Position numbers and translations under genes: made by a program. A stretch of 64,000 nucleotides of DNA from Bacteroidales bacterium. Lineage in GTDB: Bacteria; Bacteroidota; Bacteroidia; Bacteroidales; Paludibacteraceae. Location of the stretch: NCBI GenBank assembly GCA_015061115.1, contig SUXE01000008.1:64098-128097 (forward strand), given 5' to 3'. Under the pieces are notes generated by a model. That model had not been told where the DNA came from. It searched no databases and worked only from the letters and a program-made list of their open reading frames with translations. Of the stretch, positions 33,232-41,286 are shown piece by piece; positions within the stretch are counted from its first letter, which is position 1, and every line of letters begins with the position of its first letter.

Positions 33232-34017
33232 TTATCTTTTCCTTTCGTTCTTTCCTTTCGCTTTCCAGATTTCTTTAAATTCATTGAATTTAGTCGTTCC
33301 GAGTTTCTCTTCCAAAATTGAGAAATTCTCTTTGACTTTATCGTTTACGATACATGCGGCTCTTCCGTTTAATGAATGCTCTTTATATAGGAATAGTGAA
33401 ACACGTCTGTTCAGTTCGTGCTCTGATTCGTCTTTCGCATTCGGGATATTTGGTGCTATGTTAGCTAGTCCGACGGAAATGATTATATAGTCTTCTTTAT
33501 TGTAGCCTTTTTCTTCCAATCTGCTTAAAATGAGGTTCCTGACATATTCAGCTCTTTTCTGGGAGATTTTTAAGTTGTATGTTTCCGATCCTCTGCTATC
33601 GGTATTTCCTGCAATAATAAAGACTTCTCCTGGCATTTGGGAAACAAGTACTGCAAGATAATCATACCTTTCTTCATATTCTGGTTTGATTCTTCCGAAA
33701 TCAAAGAAATATTCTTCGTCTAAAAGGGAAATCTGTACAGTCGGTTCGGGAGAATTCATCTCTTGGGCGACGGTGGCTAAAGGGGCAAGGGTAGTCAACC
33801 CAGCTACCAGTCCGGCGATTTTGACAATCTCACCTGCCTTACGTTTCAAGGATAATTGGTTTTCGATATATTCCCGTTCACTTTCGCATGCTGGACACGT
33901 GCCTGCGCACACACCTTCAAAATCGCATTTTGCAGGTGTGTAGACGATGCCGTTAGCATCCGCCACTTGTTTTCGTATGGCCTTTAATGTTTCGCAGGTG
34001 ATTTTGCTTTTGTCCAT
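33232..34017 (-). CDS. Cys-cluster / membrane-anchored OmpA-domain protein, copy 3 (first transcribed)
   Basis: About 261 residues from MDKSKITCETLK at 34,017; the open frame runs to 34,065 but the extra residues do not match the other copies. Same three-part layout: Cys cluster, hydrophobic anchor, OmpA domain (AGNTDSRGSETYNLKISQ), here with Asn in place of His of the usual GHTD. Copy 3 has a periplasmic tail like copy 2. The stretch 34,066-34,338 upstream is AT-rich with no gene; its promoter probably lies there on the minus strand. Confidence 0.75.
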   Translation of the reverse strand: MDKSKITCETLKAIRKQVADANGIVYTPAKCDFEGVCAGTCPACESEREYIENQLSLKRKAGEIVKIAGLVAGLTTLAPLATVAQEMNSPEPTVQISLLDEEYFFDFGRIKPEYEERYDYLAVLVSQMPGEVFIIAGNTDSRGSETYNLKISQKRAEYVRNLILSRLEEKGYNKEDYIIISVGLANIAPNIPNAKDESEHELNRRVSLFLYKEHSLNGRAACIVNDKVKENFSILEEKLGTTKFNEFKEIWKAKGKNERKR

Positions 34018-34338
34018 AGTATGCTGTGTTTCAATGATTTCGTAAAAGTAAGGAGTCGGAGGCAATAAAACAAAAAAAGAGAAAAATAGTTTAACGAACT
34101 TAAGATATTTTCCATTTTTGTTGAGTATAGATGATTATACAAAACAAATCGCGGAGACGTTGATGACAGTTTACTCTTTGGACTTGTGAAAGTAAATGTT
34201 GGAACAAAATAAATCTTGGCAATTCTTATTATTCACATGTGAAACATGTGTCGGATTAATTCGACAATATATAAAATGTAAAAAAATGTCAAAATAAGTT
34301 AATGCAGATAAAATGTTTTCGAACAACATTTTTTTCTG

Positions 34339-34346
34339 TATCTTTG
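34339..34346 (+). promoter_or_regulatory. -7 box (TATCTTTG) upstream of the lipoprotein-C10 protease pair
   Basis: TATCTTTG matches TAnnTTTG. The transcript would carry a leader of about 100 bases before the lipoprotein ATG at 34,453. Confidence 0.55.
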
Positions 34347-34452
34347 CGGTGTTGTTTAAGTTTAGTGAAGTTAGGTAGACAAAATTAGTTAATGCGTCTG
34401 ACGAAAATCACTAACAGAGGAATACTTATGACAATAAAAGTTTATATGTGAT

Positions 34453-35133
34453 ATGAAAAAGATTTTCAGACAAATCGTGAGGTATGTGAGTTTAGTCTCG
34501 ATACTTGCGTTCGCAGTCTCATGCGACAAAAATGAGGATGATGGAAAAGAAGGAGAAGCTACAGTTTATGCGGAACATCTTATCCCTTATTATGTTGAAC
34601 CAAATGCTTTGACGTCAGATTCTTTAGTTCTGAATTACAAATATCATTCAGAGGCAGGATTTTTTCTTAAAATTGAGGGACGAGTGATCAGTGGAGGAAC
34701 GAAATCAGGACAAACAGAAAAAGAGGAATATAAGGCTTTGGCAAAGAAGTATGGTGATGAGGAATTCAATAGGAAAGCTGCTATTGGACGAGATGGAGCT
34801 ATTTCAGTTGCCATTGATTCAATCTCTGTGGTTTCGGATGCGGATATTAATCAGTCACATCCCAAAGGTTCCGATCTTACTGATATAATAAAACTTTATT
34901 CAAACAATTACTATACGTATGTCAAAAGTGGCTATACTCTGGTAACTCCAGAAAATGATAAGTTTATATCAGAGTATACAAAAGATGAATTGACTCTTTT
35001 GTTTTATAAGTTAGGTTTAGGATTCCGTTTCGTCAATTACATGGAAATTAAAGGAACTCATAATCTAACAATCACCATCTATTTTGAGAATGGGAAAAAA
35101 CTATCTATCACACAGACAGTAAAATTTGATTAA
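34453..35133 (+). CDS. lipoprotein paired with the C10 protease
   Basis: A 226-residue lipoprotein. Signal sequence MKKIFRQIVRYVSLVSIL..FAVSC gives a lipid-attachment cysteine at about residue 24. The rest is beta-rich (LVLNYKYHSEAGFFLKIEGRV) without a recognisable domain. It ends 2 bases before the C10 protease start, so the two are co-translated. Bacteroides C10 (streptopain-like) proteases are often next to small inhibitors of the Spi or staphostatin-like kind; an inhibitor role is plausible but unproven, and a 226-residue lipoprotein is large for one. Confidence 0.65.
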   Translation: MKKIFRQIVRYVSLVSILAFAVSCDKNEDDGKEGEATVYAEHLIPYYVEPNALTSDSLVLNYKYHSEAGFFLKIEGRVISGGTKSGQTEKEEYKALAKKYGDEEFNRKAAIGRDGAISVAIDSISVVSDADINQSHPKGSDLTDIIKLYSNNYYTYVKSGYTLVTPENDKFISEYTKDELTLLFYKLGLGFRFVNYMEIKGTHNLTITIYFENGKKLSITQTVKFD

Positions 35134-35135
35134 AA

Positions 35136-36527
35136 ATGAAAAATAAAATTTATTTGTTATCAGCAGTTTTGTTGATGAATGTACTGCAAAGTTGTAAGGA
35201 CGAAGTTGAAGAAAATGATGTTGTTGATTCAGTTAAGCAAGAAGCAGTGGAAGGTCTTAATTTGAGAGCCTTGTATTCTGAAAAACATGTCATTCCAGTG
35301 AGTGAGGCAAGTGAAATTGCTTTAAAAGCTCCTGAAATGTTTGCGGGAGAATCTACCCGTACGAAAGATTTGATTCCAAGAACCATTGAGAGTATTGGTG
35401 TTTATGGTAGGACTAATTCTTCTTTAAGATCTGCGAATGCGAGTGAAGATACTTTGGTTTATGTCTTTAATTATGAGGATAATAGAGGATTTGCGATTGT
35501 AGCTGCGGATGATCGTATACCAACTCAGATTTTGGCTTATGTTGACGAAGGTGTTCTTGAAAATGAGGTTGAGAATCCTGGGCTGCAGTTCGCATTGGAG
35601 CAGATGCAGAATTATGTGGAATCTTCAATAGACAATTTTGAAAGATCAAAAGATTCTTTATTAAAAGTGGCAGAAGAGAATTCTTTTGTTGTTGAAGCAA
35701 AGACTTCTGAGACTCGTGCAGTATATACAGGAACCTCTTATATTTATTTGTCAGAGGCCACAGTCGGCCCGTTGATTAAGGTCACTTGGGCACAGGAAGA
35801 TCCTTATAATATGTACGTGACCAAGAATTGTACTCCTGATAAATTTAATGGAGGTAAAGCTCCAACAGGATGTGTGGCTACCGCAACGGCACAAGTCATG
35901 TCATACTGGCAGTATCCTACAAAAGTGAACAATTATGTCATGGATTGGAACGACATGTGTTCAAAATCGACACCTGAGACATACAATCAGAAAAGCAATA
36001 TAGCAAGACTGATGAGAGAAATTGGTTTTGAGGTAGATATGAATTATGGTTGTGATGGCAGTGGAGCAGAAACATCTGACGCATACAAATGGTTAGGAAA
36101 ACTTGGATATAAAAAGTATTTTTCAAAGGATTTCAACGTTTCTGATGCTATTAAAGCAATTAGATTCCATAGACCTATTTTGATAGCAGGTTGTAGAACC
36201 CAAAAAACAAAAAAAATATTATGGTGGAAAATTCCGTCTTATCATGATTGCCATGCATGGGTGGCTGATGGTTGCAAAATAATATATTATGAGCAAGAGA
36301 ACTATAGAATTGATACCAAAACAGGAGAATACACAAGCACATCATCAATAGCGACAGAAAACTATTTACACAATAATTGGGGATGGGGTGGCAGTGGCAA
36401 TGGCTATTTTGCGGCAGGTTGTTTTGATTTATTTGCAGCCAAGAGTTATGATGAGGGTACTTATAATGATGATTTGAATGAAAGGAATTATCGTTATAAA
36501 AACGAGATGTTTTGTGTGTACAGATAA
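35136..36527 (+). CDS. C10 family cysteine protease (streptopain-like), lipoprotein
   Basis: 463 residues. A lipoprotein signal (IYLLSAVLLMNVLQSC, Cys at about 20) precedes a propeptide (about 40-190) with DTLVYVFNYEDNRGFAIVAAD, the Spi-like prodomain pattern. The mature protease holds the nucleophile in APTGCVATATAQVMSYWQYP and the His in YHDCHAWVADG, plus HNNWGWGGSGNGYF near the C-terminus, the normal C10 set. The enzyme is probably exported and self-activates. It cleaves proteins; substrates unknown. It is immediately downstream of the lipoprotein. The DNA is AT-rich relative to the housekeeping genes. Confidence 0.85.
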   Translation: MKNKIYLLSAVLLMNVLQSCKDEVEENDVVDSVKQEAVEGLNLRALYSEKHVIPVSEASEIALKAPEMFAGESTRTKDLIPRTIESIGVYGRTNSSLRSANASEDTLVYVFNYEDNRGFAIVAADDRIPTQILAYVDEGVLENEVENPGLQFALEQMQNYVESSIDNFERSKDSLLKVAEENSFVVEAKTSETRAVYTGTSYIYLSEATVGPLIKVTWAQEDPYNMYVTKNCTPDKFNGGKAPTGCVATATAQVMSYWQYPTKVNNYVMDWNDMCSKSTPETYNQKSNIARLMREIGFEVDMNYGCDGSGAETSDAYKWLGKLGYKKYFSKDFNVSDAIKAIRFHRPILIAGCRTQKTKKILWWKIPSYHDCHAWVADGCKIIYYEQENYRIDTKTGEYTSTSSIATENYLHNNWGWGGSGNGYFAAGCFDLFAAKSYDEGTYNDDLNERNYRYKNEMFCVYR

Positions 36528-36608
36528 TGAATATTGATTTTGTCAATAGTCTAATTATATCGTGTGTTAGAACGCTTTGAAATTTAAAGCATTCTATTAG
36601 AAAATAAA

Positions 36609-36646
36609 TGAGGGTGTATCGCAACTTTCCAGTTTTGATACACCCT
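36609..36646. terminator. hairpin between convergent C10 protease and fabG
   Basis: GAGGGTGTATC (36609-36619) pairs with GATACACCCTC (36636-36646), a perfect 11-bp stem with a 16-base loop. No long T run follows, but position between convergent genes suits a shared terminator. Confidence 0.5.
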
Positions 36647-36647
36647 C

Positions 36648-36680
36648 CAATTATGCATTATGAATTATGCATTACGAATT
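36648..36680. repeat. four-heptamer intergenic element
   Basis: Reads ATTATGC, ATTATGA, ATTATGC, ATTACGA, ATT from 36,649. The fabG stop codon (36,681-36,679) falls on the last ATT. Same design as the other heptamer elements. Confidence 0.8.
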
Positions 36681-37425
36681 ACATATTCATACCACCGTCT
36701 ACCTGGATAACCTGGCCAGAAACGTAGCTTGAAAGGTCTGAAGCGAGGAATGTTGCAACGTCTGCAATATCCTCAGGCTTTCCTCCGCGACGCAAAGGAA
36801 TCTTCTTAACCCACTCCTCACGAACTTCGTCCTTCAATGCAGCTGTCATGGCAGTCTCGATGAATCCTGGTGCGATAGCGTTTGCACGGATACCCTTTGA
36901 ACCCATCTCCTGAGCCACACTCTTAGCCAATGCGATCATACCAGCCTTTGATGCTGAGTAGTTCGCCTGACCTGCGTTACCATGTACACCTACTACAGAT
37001 GCCATGTTGATGATTGAACCACCACGCTGACGCATCATGATTGGAACAAGTGCGTGTGTGAAGTTGAACGCTGACTTCAAGTTGACACCGATGACAGCAT
37101 CCCACTGCTGCTCTGTCATTCTTAGCATTAGACCGTCCTTTGTGATACCTGCGTTGTTAACCAAGATATCGATATGTCCGAACTCTTCCTTAATAGACTC
37201 AACTACAGTGTGTGTCTCGTCGAAGTTAGCGGCGTTTGAAGCATAAGCTTTTACCTTTACTCCAAGTGCGGCGATCTCTTTCTCTGTCTGCTGAGCATCC
37301 TCGTTGATAACCAAGTCTGTGAATGCAATGTCTGCACCTTCGCTCGCAAACTTAAGTGCGATAGCCTTACCGATTCCTCTTGCAGCTCCTGTGATAAGAG
37401 CCACTTTTCCTTCTAGTAACTTCAT
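36679..37425 (-). CDS. fabG: 3-oxoacyl-[acyl-carrier-protein] reductase
   Basis: A 248-residue short-chain dehydrogenase of the fatty acid elongation cycle. NADPH fold GKVALITGAARGIGKAIAL, NAG motif VNNAGITKD, catalytic Ser in INMASVVGVHG, YSASK catalytic pair (NYSASKAGMIA) and the C-terminal SSYVSGQVIQVDGGMNM are all present, matching FabG. It stands alone with 117 bases to the next gene. Confidence 0.93.
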   Translation of the reverse strand: MKLLEGKVALITGAARGIGKAIALKFASEGADIAFTDLVINEDAQQTEKEIAALGVKVKAYASNAANFDETHTVVESIKEEFGHIDILVNNAGITKDGLMLRMTEQQWDAVIGVNLKSAFNFTHALVPIMMRQRGGSIINMASVVGVHGNAGQANYSASKAGMIALAKSVAQEMGSKGIRANAIAPGFIETAMTAALKDEVREEWVKKIPLRRGGKPEDIADVATFLASDLSSYVSGQVIQVDGGMNM

Positions 37426-37542
37426 ATAAATATTTTTTGATTCCGTATCAAGCGTCCGTTTTTTAGTTTTGACACTTAATACATATTTTATTTCTGTTTT
37501 AGTTTTGACTGATTTTATTCTTTCTCTCAGAAACAGTCGTTC

Positions 37543-37989
37543 TTATAATGTCACGTATTCCTTCGCTTTGAAATTGTCTTCAAATGTCCAGACGTGGGCT
37601 TTGCCATGCTGCATACGGAACACCTGTATGAAATCGATGACTGCCTGCTCTCCCTGTTCTGCGATCCATCCCTGAAGGAACTTGCGGCTTGGATGATTGA
37701 TGATCTCTCGTTTTAGATTCACGTCGTCTACCAATTCAAATTTGCCTTCAACTCGGATCTGATACTTGCCGGCATTGAAACAAACCTCGGATCTTGGATC
37801 TGCAATCAATTGCTTATAAAGGTCTTTGAATGCTCCTGTGTGGAATACGATTCCGTTCTCGTCTGCCTTGTAGAGCAGGATTCCACGAACGTGTGGCTGC
37901 CCGTTCTCCACTGTTGCGACGCTCATCACAGGTGCTTGCATCCCATTTATGATTTCAAAAATTTGTTCTTTTGTCATAGATTTAGTCAT
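37543..37989 (-). CDS. pyridoxamine 5'-phosphate oxidase-fold flavoprotein
   Basis: A 148-residue split-barrel protein of the PPOX superfamily. It has MSVATVENGQPHVRGILLYKA, VFHTGAFKDLYKQL and EVCFNAGKYQIRVEGKF motifs typical of FMN- or F420-binding stress-related members. Probably not the B6 biosynthetic oxidase itself, given its short length and lack of the PdxH C-terminus. It lies 6 bases after proB and may be the last gene of the proC-proB unit. Confidence 0.75.
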   Translation of the reverse strand: MTKSMTKEQIFEIINGMQAPVMSVATVENGQPHVRGILLYKADENGIVFHTGAFKDLYKQLIADPRSEVCFNAGKYQIRVEGKFELVDDVNLKREIINHPSRKFLQGWIAEQGEQAVIDFIQVFRMQHGKAHVWTFEDNFKAKEYVTL

Positions 37990-37995
37990 ATTTAA

Positions 37996-39072
37996 TTATA
38001 GAACGTAAAGGTAGTCGCAGTGGATGACGGGTTTGTCTCCCTTCTTTCCGATCAATTCTGCCACCTCTTCGTTGGAATAGTCTACCTTACCAAGAGCTAT
38101 CTGTTTGCCCGACTCAGAAACGACTCTGATGATGTCTCCCTTTTCAAACTTGCCACTTACGCTGATGACTCCGACTGAAAGGATAGAGCATCTCTCGTCT
38201 GCAAGAATGGCTTTCTCCGCACCCGCGTCGATCTTGATTTCTCCTTTGCAGAACCCTTCGCTGTGTGCGATCCATTTCTTGACGCTGCTCACCTGCTCAT
38301 CTGGAAGGAAACGTGTGCAAACGATATCTTTTGTGTCGTCTAGTAGGTCAAGGATGATGTTGTCTCTCTTTCCGTTGGCGATGATTACCTCAACACCTTC
38401 GTCTGCGACCTTGCTGGCGATTCCCATCTTCGACTGCATTCCTCCGCGTCCGAAACTTGATTTGCTTGTCTGCAGATACTGAGATAGGTCTCTCTTTCCA
38501 GGCAAAACCTCTCGGATCACCTGACTTTCTGGGTCGGCAGGATTGCCATTGTATATACCGTCGATATTGCTTAGAATGATAAGAGCCTGAGCGTCAATCA
38601 TTGTCGCAACCAATCCCGACAATTCATCATTATCAGTGAACATCAACTCAGTCAGCGAGATGGTGTCGTTTTCGTTGACGATGGGGATCACACCGTTCTC
38701 TATCATCACCTGCATGCAGTTACGCTGGTTGAGATAGTGCTGGCGAGTGTGGAAACTCTCTTTTGTTGTCAACACCTGTCCGCAAGTGATGTCGTTGTCA
38801 CGGAAAAGCATATAGTATCGGTTGATAAGTTTAGCTTGTCCGATAGCGGAGAAAAGCTGACGTTGGCTCACAGCATCTAGTTTGTCGACAAGAACCTTGT
38901 TTCTTCCTGCTGCCACAGCACCAGAACTGATCATCACGATCTCCACACCTTGTTTGTGCAACTCCGACACTTGGTCGACGATGGAAGACATACGAGTGAC
39001 ATCCAATGTGCCGTCTTTTTTAGTCAGCACATTAGAGCCTATTTTGATAGCTATTCGTTTGAATTTCGACAT
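37996..39072 (-). CDS. proB: glutamate 5-kinase
   Basis: A 358-residue kinase phosphorylating glutamate to start proline synthesis. The amino-acid kinase domain (about 1-255) has KIGSNVLTKKDG, ISSGAVAAG, the NENDT loop and GRGGMQSKMGIA; a C-terminal PUA domain (about 270-358) follows. Length is typical. The gene follows proC with a 9-base gap; proA is not in the window. Confidence 0.93.
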   Translation of the reverse strand: MSKFKRIAIKIGSNVLTKKDGTLDVTRMSSIVDQVSELHKQGVEIVMISSGAVAAGRNKVLVDKLDAVSQRQLFSAIGQAKLINRYYMLFRDNDITCGQVLTTKESFHTRQHYLNQRNCMQVMIENGVIPIVNENDTISLTELMFTDNDELSGLVATMIDAQALIILSNIDGIYNGNPADPESQVIREVLPGKRDLSQYLQTSKSSFGRGGMQSKMGIASKVADEGVEVIIANGKRDNIILDLLDDTKDIVCTRFLPDEQVSSVKKWIAHSEGFCKGEIKIDAGAEKAILADERCSILSVGVISVSGKFEKGDIIRVVSESGKQIALGKVDYSNEEVAELIGKKGDKPVIHCDYLYVL

Positions 39073-39081
39073 TAGTTATCT

Positions 39082-39861
39082 TTACTTGTTTGCAAGAATA
39101 CCCTGAATTACGGAATTCGAGAATCCGTTTTTCTCCATAGCGTTCAATCCCTTGATTGTCCAGCCGCCAGGTGTAGTCACCTTGTCGATCTCGACCTCTG
39201 GGTTTGTCTTGTTCTGAAGAATCAACTGAGCTGCGCCGATCATTGTCTGAGCTACGACCTCGTGTGCGATGTCTGGGCGAACACCAAGTTCACATGCTCC
39301 CTCTGCTGCTGCACGGATGAATCTAAGTGCGTATGCGATACCGCAAGAACTTACAGAAGTCATTGCACCCATCTGGCTTTCAGGGATGATAATAGCTTTA
39401 CCAAGGTGGTTGAAGATGTCAAGCACTACATTCTGCTCCTCTTCAGTAGCGTCGAGCGAGCAAACGAACGACATACTCTCCAATAGTGCGATCGCTGTGT
39501 TCGGCAATACACGGAAATATGAAACATTCTTTCCGATATATCCCTTCACTGTGTCAAGACTCACACCAGCTGCGATAGAGATAACCTTGTGCTGTTTCTC
39601 GTCGATAGCCGATTTGATGTCGTTGCATACAGTCTCCACAAGCCATGGTTTTACGGCAATAAGCACGTAATCAGCCTTTTTGACTGCCTCTTTGTTGTCC
39701 GCTGTAGTGAAAATTTTGCTGTCGAGAGCTGTGAAAGCGTCTCTGTTAGCCTGCATAGGGTCAGAAATGAAAAGATCTTCTGCCTTGCACAATCCTGATT
39801 TATATAAACCTTTGGCGATAGCACCACCCATGTTGCCGGCGCCGATAAATGCTATTTTCAT
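39082..39861 (-). CDS. proC: pyrroline-5-carboxylate reductase
   Basis: A 259-residue enzyme reducing P5C to proline, the last step. N-terminal KIAFIGAGNMGGAIAKGL Rossmann fold, VLIAVKPWLVETV, and the C-terminal EIDKVTTPGGWTIKGLNAMEKNGF signature (TTPGG) are all present. First gene of proC-proB. A TATCTTTG box lies at 39,879-39,886. Confidence 0.94.
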   Translation of the reverse strand: MKIAFIGAGNMGGAIAKGLYKSGLCKAEDLFISDPMQANRDAFTALDSKIFTTADNKEAVKKADYVLIAVKPWLVETVCNDIKSAIDEKQHKVISIAAGVSLDTVKGYIGKNVSYFRVLPNTAIALLESMSFVCSLDATEEEQNVVLDIFNHLGKAIIIPESQMGAMTSVSSCGIAYALRFIRAAAEGACELGVRPDIAHEVVAQTMIGAAQLILQNKTNPEVEIDKVTTPGGWTIKGLNAMEKNGFSNSVIQGILANK

Positions 39862-39878
39862 TTTTATGAAATTTTTTG

Positions 39879-39886
39879 CAAAGATA
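39879..39886 (-). promoter_or_regulatory. -7 box (TATCTTTG) of proC-proB
   Basis: The reverse strand reads TATCTTTG 18 bases before the proC ATG; it matches TAnnTTTG exactly, leaving a leader of about 12 bases. Confidence 0.65.
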
Positions 39887-39901
39887 CTAAAGAAAAATTA
39901 A

Positions 39902-39929
39902 AAATGCGAAATGCGAAATGCGAAATGAG
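39902..39929. repeat. heptamer element (AAATGCG)
   Basis: AAATGCG occurs three times in tandem, followed by AAATGAG: 28 bases with a 7-base period. The reverse complement (CATTTCG-type) recurs at 54,534-54,564. Confidence 0.75.
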
Positions 39930-39976
39930 GAAGAAAATGAAAAATGCGGAATTGATAGAAGCTGTTAAAGTTTTAT

Positions 39977-40027
39977 TTTGAGGATTGTTAAGGACCCATG
40001 TTTTATGAATTTGAGTTCTAACCCCAT
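39977..40027. repeat. mosaic intergenic segment shared with 970-1000
   Basis: TTGAGGATTGTTAAGG (39978-39993) and CTAACCCC (40018-40025) match, with different DNA between, the reverse strand of the repeat near 970-1000. No gene is seen between 39,862 and 40,229 except the AbiF leader; the remaining sequence has no clear signals. Confidence 0.4.
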
Positions 40028-40149
40028 CTGCAGTGCGAGCTATAGGTGAGCACATAGAAAACACAGAGGGCAGAAGTTATCAGAGAAAGTTTATGCTTTG
40101 GAAGATCATAAAAAACTTCAAGAATATAATTTAATTTGACAATTTGTTA

Positions 40150-40157
40150 TATATTTG
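40150..40157 (+). promoter_or_regulatory. -7 box (TATATTTG) of the abiF leader RNA
   Basis: TATATTTG matches TAnnTTTG exactly. A TTTGAC at 40,135 lies too close to be a normal -33 element. A transcript would start near 40,164, at the base of the leader hairpin. Confidence 0.55.
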
Positions 40158-40163
40158 CATCAA

Positions 40164-40212
40164 CATACTTACCCCGCTTCCCGTCAGAACAGCGCGCTCA
40201 GGGTAAGTTTTT
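40164..40212 (+). ncRNA. structured leader RNA / abiF-type RNA ending in a terminator
   Basis: CTTACCC (40168-40174) pairs with GGGTAAG (40201-40207), immediately followed by six T. Inside, CGCT (40175-40178) pairs with AGCG (40191-40194) around a 12-base loop, and CGCTCA (40195-40200) is left as a bulge. The whole unit of about 45 bases sits between a promoter box and the Abi gene start at 40,230. This position is that of the bioinformatically described abiF RNA motif, and resembles RNA antitoxins whose terminator limits toxin read-through. My match to that motif is from memory. Confidence 0.65.
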
Positions 40213-40229
40213 TATTTTAATTAAAAAGG

Positions 40230-41120
40230 ATGGTAACGAGTACATACAATCAACCACAAATATCAGTTAAGGATCAGATTGAATTATTAAAATCAGATGG
40301 ATTAATTTTTCAAGACGAGGAACGAGCGAGGCACTTGTTGGAAAATGTTAGTATGTTTAGAATGAAAAATTATCTTAATCCATTTAGACAACGAGGAAAT
40401 CGACGTTTTAGAAAAAACACAACATTTGAAGATGTTTATAAGATTTATATGTTTGATTCTGAACTGAGAAATTTGGTTTATTCCGAATTGGAAAAAATAG
40501 AAATTTCGATTAGAACGCAACTTTCGTTGATAATGGGGGATGTGGCAGGTATTTATTGGTTTGAGGATTCTTCAAATTTTCGAAATACCAATCGCCATAC
40601 TTTGTTATTAAACAAGTTGGCTGATGAACTTCGTCGAAGTGATGATGAAGCGATTGTCGCATTCAAACGTAGGTATTCAAATCCGTTTCCTCCTAGTTGG
40701 ATTACTTTTGAAGTAAGTTCTTTTGGCACTTTGTCTATGATGTACAGATGGATTAATGCAGGAAAAGCACGTCGTAAAGTGGCAAGATTCTATGGATTGT
40801 CAGATACGGTAATGGAGTCATGGCTTCATTCTATTGTGTATGTACGAAACATTTGTGCCCATCATAGTCGTCTTTGGAATAGAAAATTGAGTATAAATGC
40901 CTTAGTACCACGACGGACTAATATGCCTTTTATTGAGATACCCAATGATACAAAAAGAGTTTATTATGTGTTTTCCATAATTTTGTATTTTCTAAAAACA
41001 GTGAATGCAGACAATTTGTTTGTGACACGATTTGATGCGTTACTAGCAAAATATCCGAAAATAAATGTGTGTGCAATGGGATTCCCTTCCAATTGGAAAG
41101 ACAATGAACTCTGGAAGTGA
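40230..41120 (+). CDS. Abi_2/AbiF-like abortive-infection HEPN protein
   Basis: A 296-residue cytosolic protein of the Abi_2 (AbiD/AbiF) family. Order of motifs: KDQIELLKSDGLIFQDEERA start, MFRMKNYLNPFR, KNTTFEDVYKIYMFDSELRN, KIEISIRTQLSLIM, and the HEPN catalytic motif in IVYVRNICAHHSRLWNR (R-x4-H, about residues 208-213). Such HEPN proteins are RNases; AbiF types act in phage defence. Start codon has an AAAAGG stretch nearby. The structured RNA at 40,164-40,212 precedes it directly. Proteins of this family have been proposed as relatives of Cas13. AT-rich and isolated from housekeeping genes. Confidence 0.85.
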   Translation: MVTSTYNQPQISVKDQIELLKSDGLIFQDEERARHLLENVSMFRMKNYLNPFRQRGNRRFRKNTTFEDVYKIYMFDSELRNLVYSELEKIEISIRTQLSLIMGDVAGIYWFEDSSNFRNTNRHTLLLNKLADELRRSDDEAIVAFKRRYSNPFPPSWITFEVSSFGTLSMMYRWINAGKARRKVARFYGLSDTVMESWLHSIVYVRNICAHHSRLWNRKLSINALVPRRTNMPFIEIPNDTKRVYYVFSIILYFLKTVNADNLFVTRFDALLAKYPKINVCAMGFPSNWKDNELWK

Positions 41121-41286
41121 TTTTGCAGTTGCACTGAATCTGGTGCAAAAAGCACAGACTTTACGATTTGATAGAGAATCCTTTCTGATTTTATATGCCT
41201 ATAGACCGAAAGAAATTGGATTTTTCTAATTTTATACGTCCAGAGACCAAAACAATCCAACATTTATGAGAAACTTAATGGGGCTA

